Assembly (NCBI GenBank): GCA_009692785.1 | Contig: SHYN01000008.1 | Coordinates: forward strand, 1-32,646 | Direction of reading: 5' to 3' | Length of the DNA stretch: 32,646 nt | Source of the DNA: Chloroflexota bacterium | GTDB taxonomy: Bacteria; Chloroflexota; Limnocylindria; P2-11E | Part shown: positions 15,852 to 24,950 of the stretch, piece after piece | Position numbering within the stretch: position 1 is the stretch's first letter | Layout: every line of letters begins with the position of its first letter | The notes under the pieces: generated by a model | The model's input: only the letters and a program-made list of their open reading frames with translations | Database searches by the model: none | What the model was told of the DNA's origin: nothing | Made by a program: the position numbers and the translations under genes

Positions 15852-16567
15852 CGCGGCGTGGCCTGTTTCACGGTCAGCGCACCGCTGTACTCGGGCACGC
15901 GCAGCGCGGACGCACGGGTCACCCGCAGCCCGAGCCCGAACATATCCCGGCGCTGCTTGATGTCCCGGAGCTGCGCGGGATCCTCGAACGCGGCGAGGAG
16001 CGCGGCGGGATCGCCGATGATGGCGACCTGAAACGGAGGCGACATGAGCGTGCCGTTCACCGTGATCGTCGAGCCGATGCAGTAGACACTCGAGGTTCCG
16101 ACGATCCGTTCGTCGTTCACCGCCACGGCCGTCGCCCCGCCACGCCACGCGGTGTTCACGATGTCCGTGACGTCGGTCGAGTGGCAGACGGCCTTCTCGA
16201 GGTCCTTGGCCGCCACCGGCCCGCGACCGTCATCCAGCAAGACCATGATGCCGTCACCGCTGCGCGGGGTGAGGCCGCCCCGTTGCTTGAGGGCACCGAT
16301 CCGTGCCTCCAGGTCACGGCCGGTGCCGCTCTGGCTCGCCGCGCTCGCCTGGATCTGATCCACCCGCGCTCGCAGCTCGGCGAGCTGCGCCTTAAGAACG
16401 CCCTGCTCGCGCTGAAGGGCGTTCGCCGCCTCCAGGAGCGGCGCGTTGTAGCGGACGGAGACCTCGCTGCGCTCCTGCTGGCCGCGCCACTGCGCCGCCA
16501 CGAGCAGCCCGAGCACGAGCGCGGGCAGGAGCAACACGGCGCCTCGCGCCGCGCGCTCTCTCCGCAT
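15848..16567 (-). CDS. DUF881 family membrane-anchored protein (first copy)
   Basis: The 239-residue protein begins with a positive n-region and a membrane helix (RERAARGAVLLLPALVLGLL, residues 3-22). A coiled-coil-like segment rich in Gln, Leu and Glu follows (about 40-95). The DUF881 domain shows GDGIMVLLDDG, AWRGGATAVAVNDERIVG and YCIGSTITVNG. It probably projects outside the membrane. ATG 16567 starts 3 nt after the stop of the Ig-like surface protein gene, and its own stop overlaps the next DUF881 start (GTGA). The pair therefore looks like two subunits made together. No enzymatic motif is visible. Confidence 0.85.
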   Translation of the reverse strand: MRRERAARGAVLLLPALVLGLLVAAQWRGQQERSEVSVRYNAPLLEAANALQREQGVLKAQLAELRARVDQIQASAASQSGTGRDLEARIGALKQRGGLTPRSGDGIMVLLDDGRGPVAAKDLEKAVCHSTDVTDIVNTAWRGGATAVAVNDERIVGTSSVYCIGSTITVNGTLMSPPFQVAIIGDPAALLAAFEDPAQLRDIKQRRDMFGLGLRVTRASALRVPEYSGALTVKQATPR

Positions 16568-16570
16568 GCG

Positions 16571-18730
16571 CTAGAAGGTGCCTGCCGACGGATTGGGATC
16601 GAGCGCCAGGCTCGAATCGCTGTCGATCACGCGCCGGACCTGAAGCGTGGTATTAGCGGTCCCCCACTTCCCGTCCGCGCTGGTGCAGAGGATCGTGAAC
16701 GTCTTGCTGTCGCTCGTGCTGACCGAGACCGTCCCGCCGGTGACGCAGAGATCGCCGTAGGCGCCGGTGCCGGTGCCGCCGGTGCCGCCGTTCACGCTGT
16801 AGTTGTTCGGATTCGTCGCCGAGCCGGCATCCGTGGTGGCGCTCGTGCTCATCACCTCGCTGAAGGTCACCGAAAAGCCGTTCGCCGAGATGAAGGTCGC
16901 GGTCGCGAACTTCGGCGCGGAGTTGGCCACCGTGACCGTGCTTGCCGTCGGGTCCGGGCTGACGAGGTTCGCGGTGGAGATGTTGTCGGAGACGCCCGTA
17001 ATCGAATACGTGTAGCTGCCCTGGACGATGCCCACCGCGGGGGTGAAGGTGAACGTCACTGTGCGCTCATCCGACGAGATGAAGCAGGTCGTCGCCGCGT
17101 TCGCCAGGGCGGTGCCCATCGTGCCCTGGAGCGTGTATTTCGCCTTGTTGTCGATCTGCGTTCCGGTGCCGGCGCAGACCGTCGCGGTGGCGTTGGCGAC
17201 CGCGACGTGGTTCATCGCTTTGGAGTAGGTGACGATGAATTGCAGCTGCGTGGCGGTCACGGAGGACACGGTCGGCAGGATGCTGGTGCCGGTGTACTGG
17301 AAGGTCGTCGACTGCGTCGTCACTGAGTTCCCCGCCTGGTCGGCGAAGTTGGCGACAACGAGGGTATAGACGGTGGTCGTACTGAAGTTCGCGCCGAACG
17401 TGATGCGCGCCTTCGTCTCGTTGTAGAGCGCGGCGTCGGACGACGTCCCGCCACTTGTCGCAGCGGTCGCCAAGATCGCCGAGCCGGTGCCCGAAGTACC
17501 AGTCGTCGTCGCGGCGCTCCCGTCAGGATTTTGAAGCGTGTAGCGCGCCGTCACGTCGATCGCGTTCGTGATCGGGAAGTACGTGCTCGTGCGCATCGCC
17601 TCGCTGAAGGTGAGGTCCACGATGTTCGCCGCGACCGCGGTCGCGCTGCTGAGGGAGGGAGCAGTGGAGTCGGCCGTGGTCACCACCGTGAAGGAGGTTG
17701 GATTCGGGGTGAAGACGGTGTTGTCCTGGAACGTCTGGTCGTACACATCCAGGGTGTGGGTGCCCGCGGCGGGCAGGGTGCTCGAAGTGAAGTCGAGGCG
17801 CACCGCGAGCGAGCCGGCCTGGAGTGTCGGCGTGCTGGGGAACGCGCCGCTGTCCCACTTGTACTTCGCAGCGGTGACCGGACCGGTGTTGAGCGCCTTC
17901 GAGGCGGTGATGATGATCGAATGCGTGCCGGGCCGCGAAAGCGTGAGCGTGCCCGACGTGGTCGTCGTCGTCGAGCCACCGGTGGACGCGGTGAGCACGG
18001 TGTAGGTGAAGACGGCCGAGGCGGTCGCCCCGGTAGCGGTCGCGGTGAGCGAGTGGGCGCCCAGGCCCAGCGCATTGGTCAGCGCGATGCTGAAGGTTCC
18101 GGTGATGGTGGAGGTGCCCGACCCGACGACGGTGGAGCCGTCGAGGATCGACACGGTCGTAGAGGCCGGAGCCCCGCTGCCGGCCACGGTCGGATTCGAG
18201 GTCGTTGAAGGGGTCGCCGGAGTGGTGCCGGTGATCGTGAGCAGCGTCGAAGTGACCGTCGCGATCTGGTAGTAGCCGTAGTCCTCGAGGGGCCCGACGC
18301 CGTCGATGACCGGCCGACCGTAGAACGTCTTCGCCCCCGCTGCCGCGCCGGCGGGGACCTTCACGTTGTAGACGAAGAAGCCCACCTGCCCCGGGGCCAC
18401 GAGGTCCGAGAGCTGATTCGCGTAGATGCTCGACGAGACCCAGCCCGAGCTCCAGCCAGCCGTGTCGTTGGTCGTGTTGTCGAGCGGAGCGGCGGTGTGG
18501 AGGCTGAGCGCCTTGCCGGCGACACCCTTCTGCCAGGACTGGTCGCCGGTATTCGTGAAGCCCACCGAGAACTGGCCGATCTGTCCATCGGTCAGAGTGA
18601 TGAACGAGCTCTCGGAGAAGTAGGCCAGGTGAAAGCCGGCCTCTGCGGCGGCCACCGGGTAGCTGAGAAAGGCGCCTGCGAAGAGCGCGAGGGCGCTCAC
18701 CACGGTGAGGAGCATCTTGTCCGGCCGCAT
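16571..18730 (-). CDS. Secreted Ig-like repeat surface protein
   Basis: The 719-residue protein has a signal peptide (positively charged start, hydrophobic 7-22, likely cleavage after VAAA near residue 29). Residues 35-160 form a beta-rich domain with FTNTGDQSW, reminiscent of NBR1-type Ig-like domains. Residues 165-245 look like a bacterial Ig-like domain. From about 355 onward three related units recur, each with a VTFSEVM, VDLTFSEAM or IVTYSKAM strand, like the SbsA-type Ig-like domains of S-layer proteins. Composition is rich in Thr, Ser, Ala and Gly. No LPXTG or C-terminal anchor is seen, so it may be an S-layer or loosely bound coat protein. ATG 18730 has an excellent AGGAGAGG site 5 nt upstream. 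Confidence 0.82.
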   Translation of the reverse strand: MRPDKMLLTVVSALALFAGAFLSYPVAAAEAGFHLAYFSESSFITLTDGQIGQFSVGFTNTGDQSWQKGVAGKALSLHTAAPLDNTTNDTAGWSSGWVSSSIYANQLSDLVAPGQVGFFVYNVKVPAGAAAGAKTFYGRPVIDGVGPLEDYGYYQIATVTSTLLTITGTTPATPSTTSNPTVAGSGAPASTTVSILDGSTVVGSGTSTITGTFSIALTNALGLGAHSLTATATGATASAVFTYTVLTASTGGSTTTTTSGTLTLSRPGTHSIIITASKALNTGPVTAAKYKWDSGAFPSTPTLQAGSLAVRLDFTSSTLPAAGTHTLDVYDQTFQDNTVFTPNPTSFTVVTTADSTAPSLSSATAVAANIVDLTFSEAMRTSTYFPITNAIDVTARYTLQNPDGSAATTTGTSGTGSAILATAATSGGTSSDAALYNETKARITFGANFSTTTVYTLVVANFADQAGNSVTTQSTTFQYTGTSILPTVSSVTATQLQFIVTYSKAMNHVAVANATATVCAGTGTQIDNKAKYTLQGTMGTALANAATTCFISSDERTVTFTFTPAVGIVQGSYTYSITGVSDNISTANLVSPDPTASTVTVANSAPKFATATFISANGFSVTFSEVMSTSATTDAGSATNPNNYSVNGGTGGTGTGAYGDLCVTGGTVSVSTSDSKTFTILCTSADGKWGTANTTLQVRRVIDSDSSLALDPNPSAGTF

Positions 18731-18735
18731 CGGTA

Positions 18736-18743
18736 CCTCTCCT
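18736..18743 (-). promoter_or_regulatory. Strong ribosome binding site of the surface protein gene
   Basis: The minus strand reads AGGAGAGG, 5 nt before ATG 18730. It is one of the strongest ribosome sites in the window and decides this start over upstream in-frame codons. Confidence 0.75.
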
Positions 18744-18745
18744 GG

Positions 18746-18761
18746 CCGCCCTGGAGGGCGG
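18746..18761 (-). promoter_or_regulatory. Leader hairpin upstream of the surface protein gene
   Basis: A 6-bp GC-only stem (CCGCCC with GGGCGG) closes a 4-base loop and ends 2 nt above the AGGAGAGG ribosome site. In the mRNA it would sit in the 5' leader and could affect stability or translation. It has no U-tract and is not a typical terminator. Confidence 0.4.
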
Positions 18762-18784
18762 GATGTTCGCTCTGCTGGGCCAAC

Positions 18785-18790
18785 TCTATA
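18785..18790 (-). promoter_or_regulatory. Weak candidate -10 box for the surface protein operon
   Basis: The minus strand reads TATAGA, about 55 nt before the ATG and the only AT-rich spot in this GC-rich gap. No -35 match is seen at the normal distance. The opposite strand of the same spot reads TATAAC and could instead point toward the tRNA. Confidence 0.2.
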
Positions 18791-18820
18791 ACGGCGGGCT
18801 GCGGGGTGGGACTGGGGCGG

Positions 18821-18944
18821 GCATCCCATCCTCGCTTCGCTCGTCGGGATGCGGGTGGGACGGGGGCTGTGTCTGCCACTACGCTCCGCTCGCTTCGCTC
18901 GCTACGCTCTGTGGCAGCATCCCCTCCTCACTTCGCTCGTCGGG
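18821..18944. repeat. Intergenic direct and inverted repeat patch next to tRNA-Arg
   Basis: Two near-identical 28-bp copies lie at 18821-18848 and 18917-18944 with 2 mismatches; the second runs into the first bases of the tRNA. The first copy also forms a GCATCCC/GGGATGC stem (18821-18827 with 18846-18852). Between the copies, CTGCCAC (18873-18879) pairs with GTGGCAG (18911-18917) around a loop made of repeated CGCTTCGCTCG-like words. No gene is seen in this stretch. It may be a dispersed palindromic element, but dispersal cannot be tested within one window. Confidence 0.6.
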
Positions 18945-19017
18945 GCTGTAGCTCAGCGGATAGAGCGCCGCCGTCCTAAGGCGGGCGTCGCCGGTTCGAT
19001 TCCGGCCAGCCCCTCCA
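18942..19017 (+). tRNA. tRNA-Arg (anticodon CCT)
   Basis: The plus strand shows a complete cloverleaf: acceptor GGGGCTG with CAGCCCC, D stem GCTC/GAGC, anticodon stem CCGCC/GGCGG around GTCCTAA, and T stem GCCGG/CCGGC around TTCGATT. The anticodon CCT reads AGG arginine codons. CCA is encoded at 19015-19017, and a second CCA follows directly. It is the only plus-strand gene in the window and runs convergently into nuoN, whose stop lies about 30 nt away. Confidence 0.95.
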
Positions 19018-19047
19018 CCAGGGAGGATCCACCACCGACGAGTGGGG

Positions 19048-20457
19048 TCAGTAGCGGACCTGGCGGGCCAGCTCGAGGAGCGGGAACGGGGCGAGGCCGA
19101 CGACGAGGGTGAAGGCGGCGCCGAGCGCGACGACCGCCTTCGCGGTGCGCCTCGGTCCGGTCGCCACACGTGCCGGCTCGCCCGGGCCGAGGCAGACGAA
19201 CGCGACGCGCAGGTAGTAGGCCGCGCTCACGACGCTCGCGAGGACCGCGATGAGCAGGAGCCAGAGCAGCCTTGCCTGCGCGAGGGCCTCAAAGATGTAC
19301 AGCTTGCCGATGAAGCCCGCGGTCGGCGGCAGACCGGTCAGGCCCATGAGCACGATGAGGAGTCCGATCGCCTGGAGCGGTGCGCGTCGGAACAGACCGG
19401 CCAGGTCGTCGATCGTGGGGTCGTCGTCGGGCAGAAGCGTGAGGAGTCCGAATGCCGCGACGGCGAGCGTCCCGTACACGACGAGGTAGAAGGCGATGAA
19501 GGGCGCCGCATCCACCCCGGCGGCTGCCGCCGCCGCCACGTAGCCCGCGTGCGCGACGCTGGACCAGCCGAGCAGGCGCCGCACGCTCCGCTGACCGAGC
19601 GCGGCGAGATTCCCGATAACGAGGGTGAGACCGGCGAGGACGGCGAGCGTCGTACGCCAGTCCGCCGCCGCGACCGCGCCGGCGCTCGTCGCACCAAGGA
19701 TGCGCAGCAGCGCGGCGAACGCGGCGGTCTTCACGGCGATCGCCATGAACGCAGTGGCCGGAGGCGGCGCGGCCTCGTAGACGTCGGGCGCCCACGAATG
19801 AAAGGGCACGAGCGCCGCTTTGAACCCGATGCCCGCGAGCAGCAGCGCGATCCCGGCGAAGGCGAGCGGATCTGGCGGCGTCGCGCCTCGCGCGAGAACG
19901 TCCAGCCGGATCGTTCCGGTCGCCGCATACAGAAGAGCGACCCCGTAGAGGAACACCGCCGACGCGGCGGCACCGAGGAGAAAGTACTTGAGCGCCGCCT
20001 CATCGCCGTGCCGCGCGCGCGTGAGGAGGCCGGTGAGCGCGTACAGCGGCAGGGACAGGAGCTCAAGGCCGAGGAACACGATCAGCAGGTCGCCGCCCGC
20101 GGCCATGAGACCGGCGCCGGTCGCGGAGAACAGGATGAGCGCGACGAACTCGGGGCCAGGCAGGCTCTCCTCGCGGGCGAGGTAGTCGGCAGCGAGGAGG
20201 AGCGCGGCGGCCGTACCCGCGGCCACGAGGGCGACAAAGAAGAGCGCTCCGGCGTCGCGCTGGACCGCTCCGCCAAATCCCGCGCTGCCTGGGCCAAGGC
20301 GTGCCGCGAGCACCGCCGCGGCGATCGCGACACCGGCGCCGAGACGAGCCGCTCCACGCCCGGACAGCGGGCTCACGACATCGAGCGCCAGGATCGCGCA
20401 GGCACCGCCCGCCAGGACGACGAGTGGAAGGATCGCCATGAGATCGCCGAGCGTCAT
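19048..20457 (-). CDS. nuoN: NADH-quinone oxidoreductase subunit N
   Basis: This 469-residue antiporter-like membrane subunit is the last gene of the main complex I operon. It has about 14 helices. FLGLELLSLPLYAL (around 118-131) holds the conserved TM5 glutamate, and GFKAALVPFHSWAPDVYEA (around 210-228) holds the TM7 lysine region used for proton transfer. KTAAFAALLRIL and GLTGLPPTAGFIGKLYIF are further family marks. ATG 20457 overlaps the nuoM stop as ATGA, fixing the start. Downstream the operon meets the convergent tRNA-Arg with no clear intrinsic terminator between. Confidence 0.95.
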   Translation of the reverse strand: MTLGDLMAILPLVVLAGGACAILALDVVSPLSGRGAARLGAGVAIAAAVLAARLGPGSAGFGGAVQRDAGALFFVALVAAGTAAALLLAADYLAREESLPGPEFVALILFSATGAGLMAAGGDLLIVFLGLELLSLPLYALTGLLTRARHGDEAALKYFLLGAAASAVFLYGVALLYAATGTIRLDVLARGATPPDPLAFAGIALLLAGIGFKAALVPFHSWAPDVYEAAPPPATAFMAIAVKTAAFAALLRILGATSAGAVAAADWRTTLAVLAGLTLVIGNLAALGQRSVRRLLGWSSVAHAGYVAAAAAAGVDAAPFIAFYLVVYGTLAVAAFGLLTLLPDDDPTIDDLAGLFRRAPLQAIGLLIVLMGLTGLPPTAGFIGKLYIFEALAQARLLWLLLIAVLASVVSAAYYLRVAFVCLGPGEPARVATGPRRTAKAVVALGAAFTLVVGLAPFPLLELARQVRY

Positions 20458-21869
20458 CGTGTGACCTCGGCGCGATCGGCGCTCGCCCCGGGCACGCGGT
20501 CTGAGACGAGCCGAGGCGCCACGCCGATGAGGAGCGCGAGCACGAGCAGAGGGGCCACGAGGAGCCGCTCGCGTGCGCCGAGATCCCGCCGCGCCGGTCC
20601 CTTGGGGGGCCCGTGGAACGCGCGCCGAAGCAGGCCGAGACCGTACACCGCGGAGAGCACGACCACGAGCGTCGCGACCACCGCGGCACCCGGAAATCGC
20701 GCGTATGTCGCGGCGAGGATGAGGAACTCGCCCGCGAAGCCGCTCGTCCCCGGCACGGCGATCGCGGTGGAGATGGCGAGGGCGAAGAATCCGCTGAGAA
20801 CGGGTGCACTCGCCGCAACGCCGCCGATGTCGGCGAGCGACCACCCCCCGACGCGTTCGGCGAGGAACGCGGCGAGGAGGAAGAGGGCGCAGACGACGAG
20901 CCCGTGGGAGACGCTGGCGACGAGCGCTCCCTGGGTCGTCGCGGCGCTCGCGCTGAAGACCCCGAGTCCGATGAGGTTCAGGTGGCTGAGGCTCGAGAAC
21001 GCGATGATCCGCCGCGTATCCCGCTGGCGCGTCGCGACGAACGCCCCGTAAAGGGTGCCGATCGCCGCCAGCGCGACGAGGATGGGCGCGAGGCGTGCCA
21101 TTCCGGTCGGGAAGAGCGGCAGGCAGAGGTGAATGAGCCCGTACACCGCGGTCTTCGCCACAACGCCTGAGAGCACCGCCGCCACCGGTGTCGGAGCGGC
21201 CAGGTACGCACGCGGAAGCCAAGCATGCAGGGGAAAGAGCGGCAGCTTGACCGCGAACGCCCCGACGAAGAAGAGCGCGAGGATCGTCTGATCGGCATCG
21301 GGAAGCGGTCGGAGCACGAGCGCCGCAAGATCCGAGGTTCCCCGCGCGACGACGACCGAGACGATCCCGGTCAGGAGCAGTGCGCTTCCCACCATCGTCG
21401 CGAGGAGGAACCGCAGAGCCGCGCCCCGCGCGTCACCGCCGCCCCAGAGCCAGATGAGCAGCGCGATCGGGATGAGCATCGCCTCCCAGAACACGAAGAA
21501 CAGCACGAGGTCCTGCGCGAGGAACACACCGGTGACCGCCGCCTGCGTAAGACACCACAGCGCGTAGTAGGTGCGCGGCCGGGGGGTGCCCGCGCTCGCC
21601 GCCGCACCGACCGCGAACAGCACGCCGGTGAGGACGAGGAGCACAAGGCCGAAGCCGTCCGCACCGAAGGCGTACTGTGTCAGCGGTCCGGCCCATGGGA
21701 ACCGCTCGGTCGGGATACCGTTCGTGCCGCGCGCGACAGCAAGCGCCACAACGAGCACCGCCTCCAGGATCCCCGAGGTCACCGCCACGATGCCGGCGAA
21801 CCTGCCCACCCGGAGCGCGCAGGCGGCCGCGGCAACAAGCGGGATGAGGATGATCTGAAGCGTTGTCAG
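20454..21869 (-). CDS. nuoM: NADH-quinone oxidoreductase subunit M
   Basis: The 471-residue product is a NuoM antiporter-like subunit. FFVFWEAMLIPIALLIW (around 119-135) carries the conserved glutamate, and FAVKLPLFPLHAWLPRAYLA (around 205-224) the lysine region. ALSGVVAKTAVYG-type and RQRDTRRIIAFSSLSHLN segments are also present. The start is unusual: the best-placed codon is CTG 21869, which overlaps the nuoL stop as CTGA and has GGAG 7 nt upstream. In-frame GTG codons at 21902 and 21905 are alternatives but would overlap nuoL by about 40 nt and add a charged N-terminus. The subunit pumps protons in the distal membrane arm. Confidence 0.95.
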   Translation of the reverse strand: MTTLQIILIPLVAAAACALRVGRFAGIVAVTSGILEAVLVVALAVARGTNGIPTERFPWAGPLTQYAFGADGFGLVLLVLTGVLFAVGAAASAGTPRPRTYYALWCLTQAAVTGVFLAQDLVLFFVFWEAMLIPIALLIWLWGGGDARGAALRFLLATMVGSALLLTGIVSVVVARGTSDLAALVLRPLPDADQTILALFFVGAFAVKLPLFPLHAWLPRAYLAAPTPVAAVLSGVVAKTAVYGLIHLCLPLFPTGMARLAPILVALAAIGTLYGAFVATRQRDTRRIIAFSSLSHLNLIGLGVFSASAATTQGALVASVSHGLVVCALFLLAAFLAERVGGWSLADIGGVAASAPVLSGFFALAISTAIAVPGTSGFAGEFLILAATYARFPGAAVVATLVVVLSAVYGLGLLRRAFHGPPKGPARRDLGARERLLVAPLLVLALLIGVAPRLVSDRVPGASADRAEVTR

Positions 21870-23647
21870 CGTGCCGCTCCGGTGCCGACCCCGAGCGACC
21901 ACCACGCCAGAAGCAGGACGGCGCCCGCCAGCAGATAGGCCTCGTACGAGCGCACGAAGCCGCTCTCCAGCCGCTGCGAACGCGCCCCAGTGCGAAGGAT
22001 CAATCGACCGACCGCGTCGAGCGACCATTGGAGCGTGGCCTCGACCCCACGATCGAGAGCCGCCGCAATCGTGCCCACAAGCCACGAGCCGCCGCGGACG
22101 AGCGCCCGATCCGCGCCAAAGCCAGCGAGAGCCGCGCGTCCGAATCCGGCCGGAAGCAGCTCGAACGGACCCCGCCGGTACCGCAGCAGGCCGAGCCCGG
22201 CGCCGGCGAGCGCGAGCCCGGCGGCGCCCAGGGTGAGCGCAAGCGGTGCGCCCTCGGTGGCAGGCACGCCGAGCGAGATGCCGCCAACGGCAACGAGCGC
22301 GCCGAACCCGAGCGCGGGTAGCGCGAGCGCCACCAGTGGCACGAGCATCAGTCGCGGCGACTCATGTGCCCCGCGGATCACCGCTGATCCGGCGGGCGCG
22401 ACGAACACCAGCGCGAAGAGGCGCGCGGCGTAGAGCGCGGACAGCGCCCCGGTCGCGAGCACCGCCACGGCGAGCAGCGGCCGATCGAGCGCGGCGGCCG
22501 CGATCGCCTCTTTTGAGAAGAACCCCGACGCCGGCGGAAGCGCCGCGAGGCCGAGGGCCCCTGCGGCAAATGCGGGTGCCGTCCAGCGCAGCCGGGGGCC
22601 GAGCGCTCCCAAGCGGCGGAGGTCCTGCTCGTTGCCGGTGGCATGCATGACGGAACCCGCGCCAAGGAACAGCGTCGCCTTGAAGAATGCGTGCGCAAGA
22701 AGGTGGAAGAGCGTTGCGAACACCGCGCCGATCCCGGCACCAACGAACATGAGGCCGAGCTGCGAGATCGTCGACCAGGCGAGGACGCGCTTCAGGTCCG
22801 TCTGGGCGAGCGCGGCCAACGCGGCGCCGAGGGCGGTGAACGCACCGAGGCCCGCCGCCGCCGCGAGCACCTCCGGCGCCAGCGCGCCGCCAAGTCGTAG
22901 CAGGAGCACGACGCCGGCGGTGACCATCGTTGCGGCGTGAATGAGGGCGGAGACCGGCGTCGGCCCTTCCATCGCATCCGGTAGCCAGATGTGCAGGGGG
23001 AACTGCGCCGACTTCGCGAGCGCGCCGCAGAGCAGCAGGGCACTGGTCAGGATCGAGAGCCCGCCGAGGTCGTCGAGCGCCAGCGTGCGTCGCTCGGCAA
23101 GGATCGCGAAAAGGCCGACGAGGAACGCCGCATCGCCCGCGCGGTTGACGACGAAGGCCTTCACCGCGGCGGCGGCGGCCGCCGGGCGCTCGCGCCAGTG
23201 GCCGATGAGCAGGTACGAGCAGAGTCCCACGAGCTCCCAGCCCGCAAAGACCACCGCAAGATTCGCGCCCAGGACGATGAGGAGCATCGCGGCGACGAAC
23301 AGGTCGAGCGTGGCGAAATACCGCTGCGTGCCCGAGTCCGTTCCGAGGTACCCGATCGAGTACACGGCGATCAGGGCCGCCACTCCGGTGACCATGAGCG
23401 CAAGGGGCATGCCGGTCCGATCGATCGCCAGCGCGAGATCACCGCCTGCGATTGGGAGCCAGGGCCCGAGCGTCGCGCGGAGACCCTCGCCGCGCCCCGC
23501 CGTCGCCATCGAAAGCACGGCGCCGAACGAGAGCGCGATCGAGCCGGCGCCGATCACGCCGTGCAGACGCCGCGTGAGGCGACCGCCGGCGACTGCCAGC
23601 ACGACCGCGCCGCTGATGGGCAGGAGGACCACGAGCCAGAGCGTCAC
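21866..23647 (-). CDS. nuoL: NADH-quinone oxidoreductase subunit L
   Basis: This 593-residue protein is NuoL, the most distal antiporter-like subunit. Signature segments are [38 protein letters not shown] (around 212-231) with the key lysine, [16 protein letters not shown], and [20 protein letters not shown]. The C-terminal part includes a long amphipathic stretch followed by a final helix ([19 protein letters not shown]), consistent with the lateral helix and its anchor. GTG 23647 overlaps the nuoK stop as GTGA. Confidence 0.95.
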   Translation of the reverse strand: MTLWLVVLLPISGAVVLAVAGGRLTRRLHGVIGAGSIALSFGAVLSMATAGRGEGLRATLGPWLPIAGGDLALAIDRTGMPLALMVTGVAALIAVYSIGYLGTDSGTQRYFATLDLFVAAMLLIVLGANLAVVFAGWELVGLCSYLLIGHWRERPAAAAAAVKAFVVNRAGDAAFLVGLFAILAERRTLALDDLGGLSILTSALLLCGALAKSAQFPLHIWLPDAMEGPTPVSALIHAATMVTAGVVLLLRLGGALAPEVLAAAAGLGAFTALGAALAALAQTDLKRVLAWSTISQLGLMFVGAGIGAVFATLFHLLAHAFFKATLFLGAGSVMHATGNEQDLRRLGALGPRLRWTAPAFAAGALGLAALPPASGFFSKEAIAAAALDRPLLAVAVLATGALSALYAARLFALVFVAPAGSAVIRGAHESPRLMLVPLVALALPALGFGALVAVGGISLGVPATEGAPLALTLGAAGLALAGAGLGLLRYRRGPFELLPAGFGRAALAGFGADRALVRGGSWLVGTIAAALDRGVEATLQWSLDAVGRLILRTGARSQRLESGFVRSYEAYLLAGAVLLLAWWSLGVGTGAAR

Positions 23648-23943
23648 CCGGCGAGATCGCTCGCTTTGTCGACGTCCACAGAAACGTGCCGGCGTGCGAT
23701 GTCGACGACGATGGCCAACCCCACGGCGACCTCCGCCGCCGCGACCGCGATCACAAAGAACGCCACGATCACGCCGTCGAGCTCGGCAAACCGTCTCGCG
23801 GAGGCCACAAAGGTGAGGTTGACGGCGTTCAGCATGAGCTCGACGGAAACGAGCATCGACAGCGCGTTCGACCGCGTCACGACTCCTGCCGCACCGAGCG
23901 CGAACAGGAATGCACCGAGCAGAAGGTAGGCGGTCGTTGGCAT
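23644..23943 (-). CDS. nuoK: NADH-quinone oxidoreductase subunit K
   Basis: The 99-residue, three-helix protein is Nuo[16 protein letters not shown] in helix 2 and [15 protein letters not shown] in helix 3 each carry the conserved glutamate of the proton path. ATG 23943 shares one base with the nuoJ stop (TGATG) and gives the usual family length; an in-frame GTG at 23958 would be longer and lie inside nuoJ. Confidence 0.95.
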   Translation of the reverse strand: MPTTAYLLLGAFLFALGAAGVVTRSNALSMLVSVELMLNAVNLTFVASARRFAELDGVIVAFFVIAVAAAEVAVGLAIVVDIARRHVSVDVDKASDLAG

Positions 23944-24464
23944 CAGCGGCGCGGCCACTCGCGCTCGGTCGAGCGCTTCCGGGTGAGAACGACCGCCGCT
24001 ACGAGCGCCGCCAGCAGAAGCACGCTCGTCACCTCGAACGGGAAGAGGAATCGAACGAAGAGGGCATCGGCGATCGCCTCGACCGTGGTCGCACCCCCCG
24101 GTGCCACGGCGACCGGAAGCCGGCCGCGGACGATCGCCGCACTCAGGATGAGGAAGAGGAGCGCCGCGACGACCGGACCCACGACGCCCAGCCGAGGCGC
24201 CCGAGCCAGGATCTCGACCGCGCGCGTCTGGCTCAGGATCATGATCGCGACCGTGAACAGGACGACGATCGCTCCGGCATAGATGCCGACCTGGACCGCG
24301 GCGAGGAACTCGTACCCGAGCCCGAGATAGATCACCGCGAGCGAGAGGAGCGTCACCACGAGGGAGACCGCCGCCGCGAGCGTGTCCTTCCTGAACACGG
24401 CGTTCACGGCCGCCACGGCGCAGATCGCGCCCGCGACCCCAAAGATGCCCTGCTCCGCTGTCAT
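23943..24464 (-). CDS. nuoJ: NADH-quinone oxidoreductase subunit J
   Basis: The 173-residue protein is NuoJ with five predicted helices. The conserved helix 3 region reads [19 protein letters not shown] followed by TVAIMIL, including the pi-bulge area that couples quinone reduction to pumping. A hydrophilic Thr/Pro/Gly loop precedes the last helix. ATG 24464 shares one base with the nuoI stop (TGATG), which decides it over an upstream in-frame start. Confidence 0.95.
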   Translation of the reverse strand: MTAEQGIFGVAGAICAVAAVNAVFRKDTLAAAVSLVVTLLSLAVIYLGLGYEFLAAVQVGIYAGAIVVLFTVAIMILSQTRAVEILARAPRLGVVGPVVAALLFLILSAAIVRGRLPVAVAPGGATTVEAIADALFVRFLFPFEVTSVLLLAALVAAVVLTRKRSTEREWPRR

Positions 24465-24919
24465 CAGGGCAGCCACGAGTCGCCCGCTTCGCGCCTCACG
24501 GTGCGGGCAAGCAACCTGTCCTTCGTGTAGATGAGGGACTCCCGATCGACTCCCGCGAGCTCGAAGTCGCCTCGCATCTGGAGCGCCTCCGTCGGGCAGG
24601 CCTCGACACAGAGGCCACAGAAGATGCAGCGCAGGAAGTTGATCGTATAGGTCTTCGCGTACCGCTCCCCGATCGAAATTGGGGCGTCCTTCGGGTTCTC
24701 AGCGCCTTCCACGTAGATCGCATCGGCAGGGCAGACGAGCGCGCAGAGCTCGCAGCCAACGCACTTTTCCAGTCCATTCTCGTGGAGTTGGAGCTCGTGA
24801 CGGCCCCGGCTTCGCGCCGGGAGCACCGGGCGCTGCTCGGGATAGCGGAGCGTCACCGGCGCGCGCAGCATCGTACGGAACGTGACCCGAAAGCCGCGGG
24901 TGAGGGCGCGCAGATCCAT
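24464..24919 (-). CDS. nuoI: NADH-quinone oxidoreductase subunit I
   Basis: The 151-residue ferredoxin-like subunit carries both expected 4Fe-4S motifs: C53, C56, C59, C63 ([12 protein letters not shown]) and C98, C101, C104, C108 ([12 protein letters not shown]), for clusters N6a and N6b. It is a useful contrast to the truncated NuoI-like half encoded at 4858-5580. ATG 24919 has AGGGG 6 nt upstream and gives a typical N-terminus before [11 protein letters not shown] 24943 is also possible, as it has GAGG upstream and lies closer to the nuoH stop. Confidence 0.95.
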   Translation of the reverse strand: MDLRALTRGFRVTFRTMLRAPVTLRYPEQRPVLPARSRGRHELQLHENGLEKCVGCELCALVCPADAIYVEGAENPKDAPISIGERYAKTYTINFLRCIFCGLCVEACPTEALQMRGDFELAGVDRESLIYTKDRLLARTVRREAGDSWLP

Positions 24920-24950
24920 CAGAAGCCCCTGCAAGCGCCTCACGCTGACC

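Noticed and set aside
13359-16031. Plus-strand open frame of 890 codons across ABC, MFS and DUF genes
   Set aside because: It crosses several well-supported minus-strand genes, and its translation is low-complexity Arg/Asp/Glu/Pro, as expected of complement-strand reading in GC-rich genes.
18942-19047. tRNA-Arg as an integration site for a mobile element
   Set aside because: No integrase, no partial duplicate of the tRNA 3' end and no change of gene style on either side; the flanks are ordinary core genes.
19018-19047. Intrinsic terminator between nuoN and tRNA-Arg
   Set aside because: Only a 4-bp CCAC/GTGG stem and no T-run on either strand.
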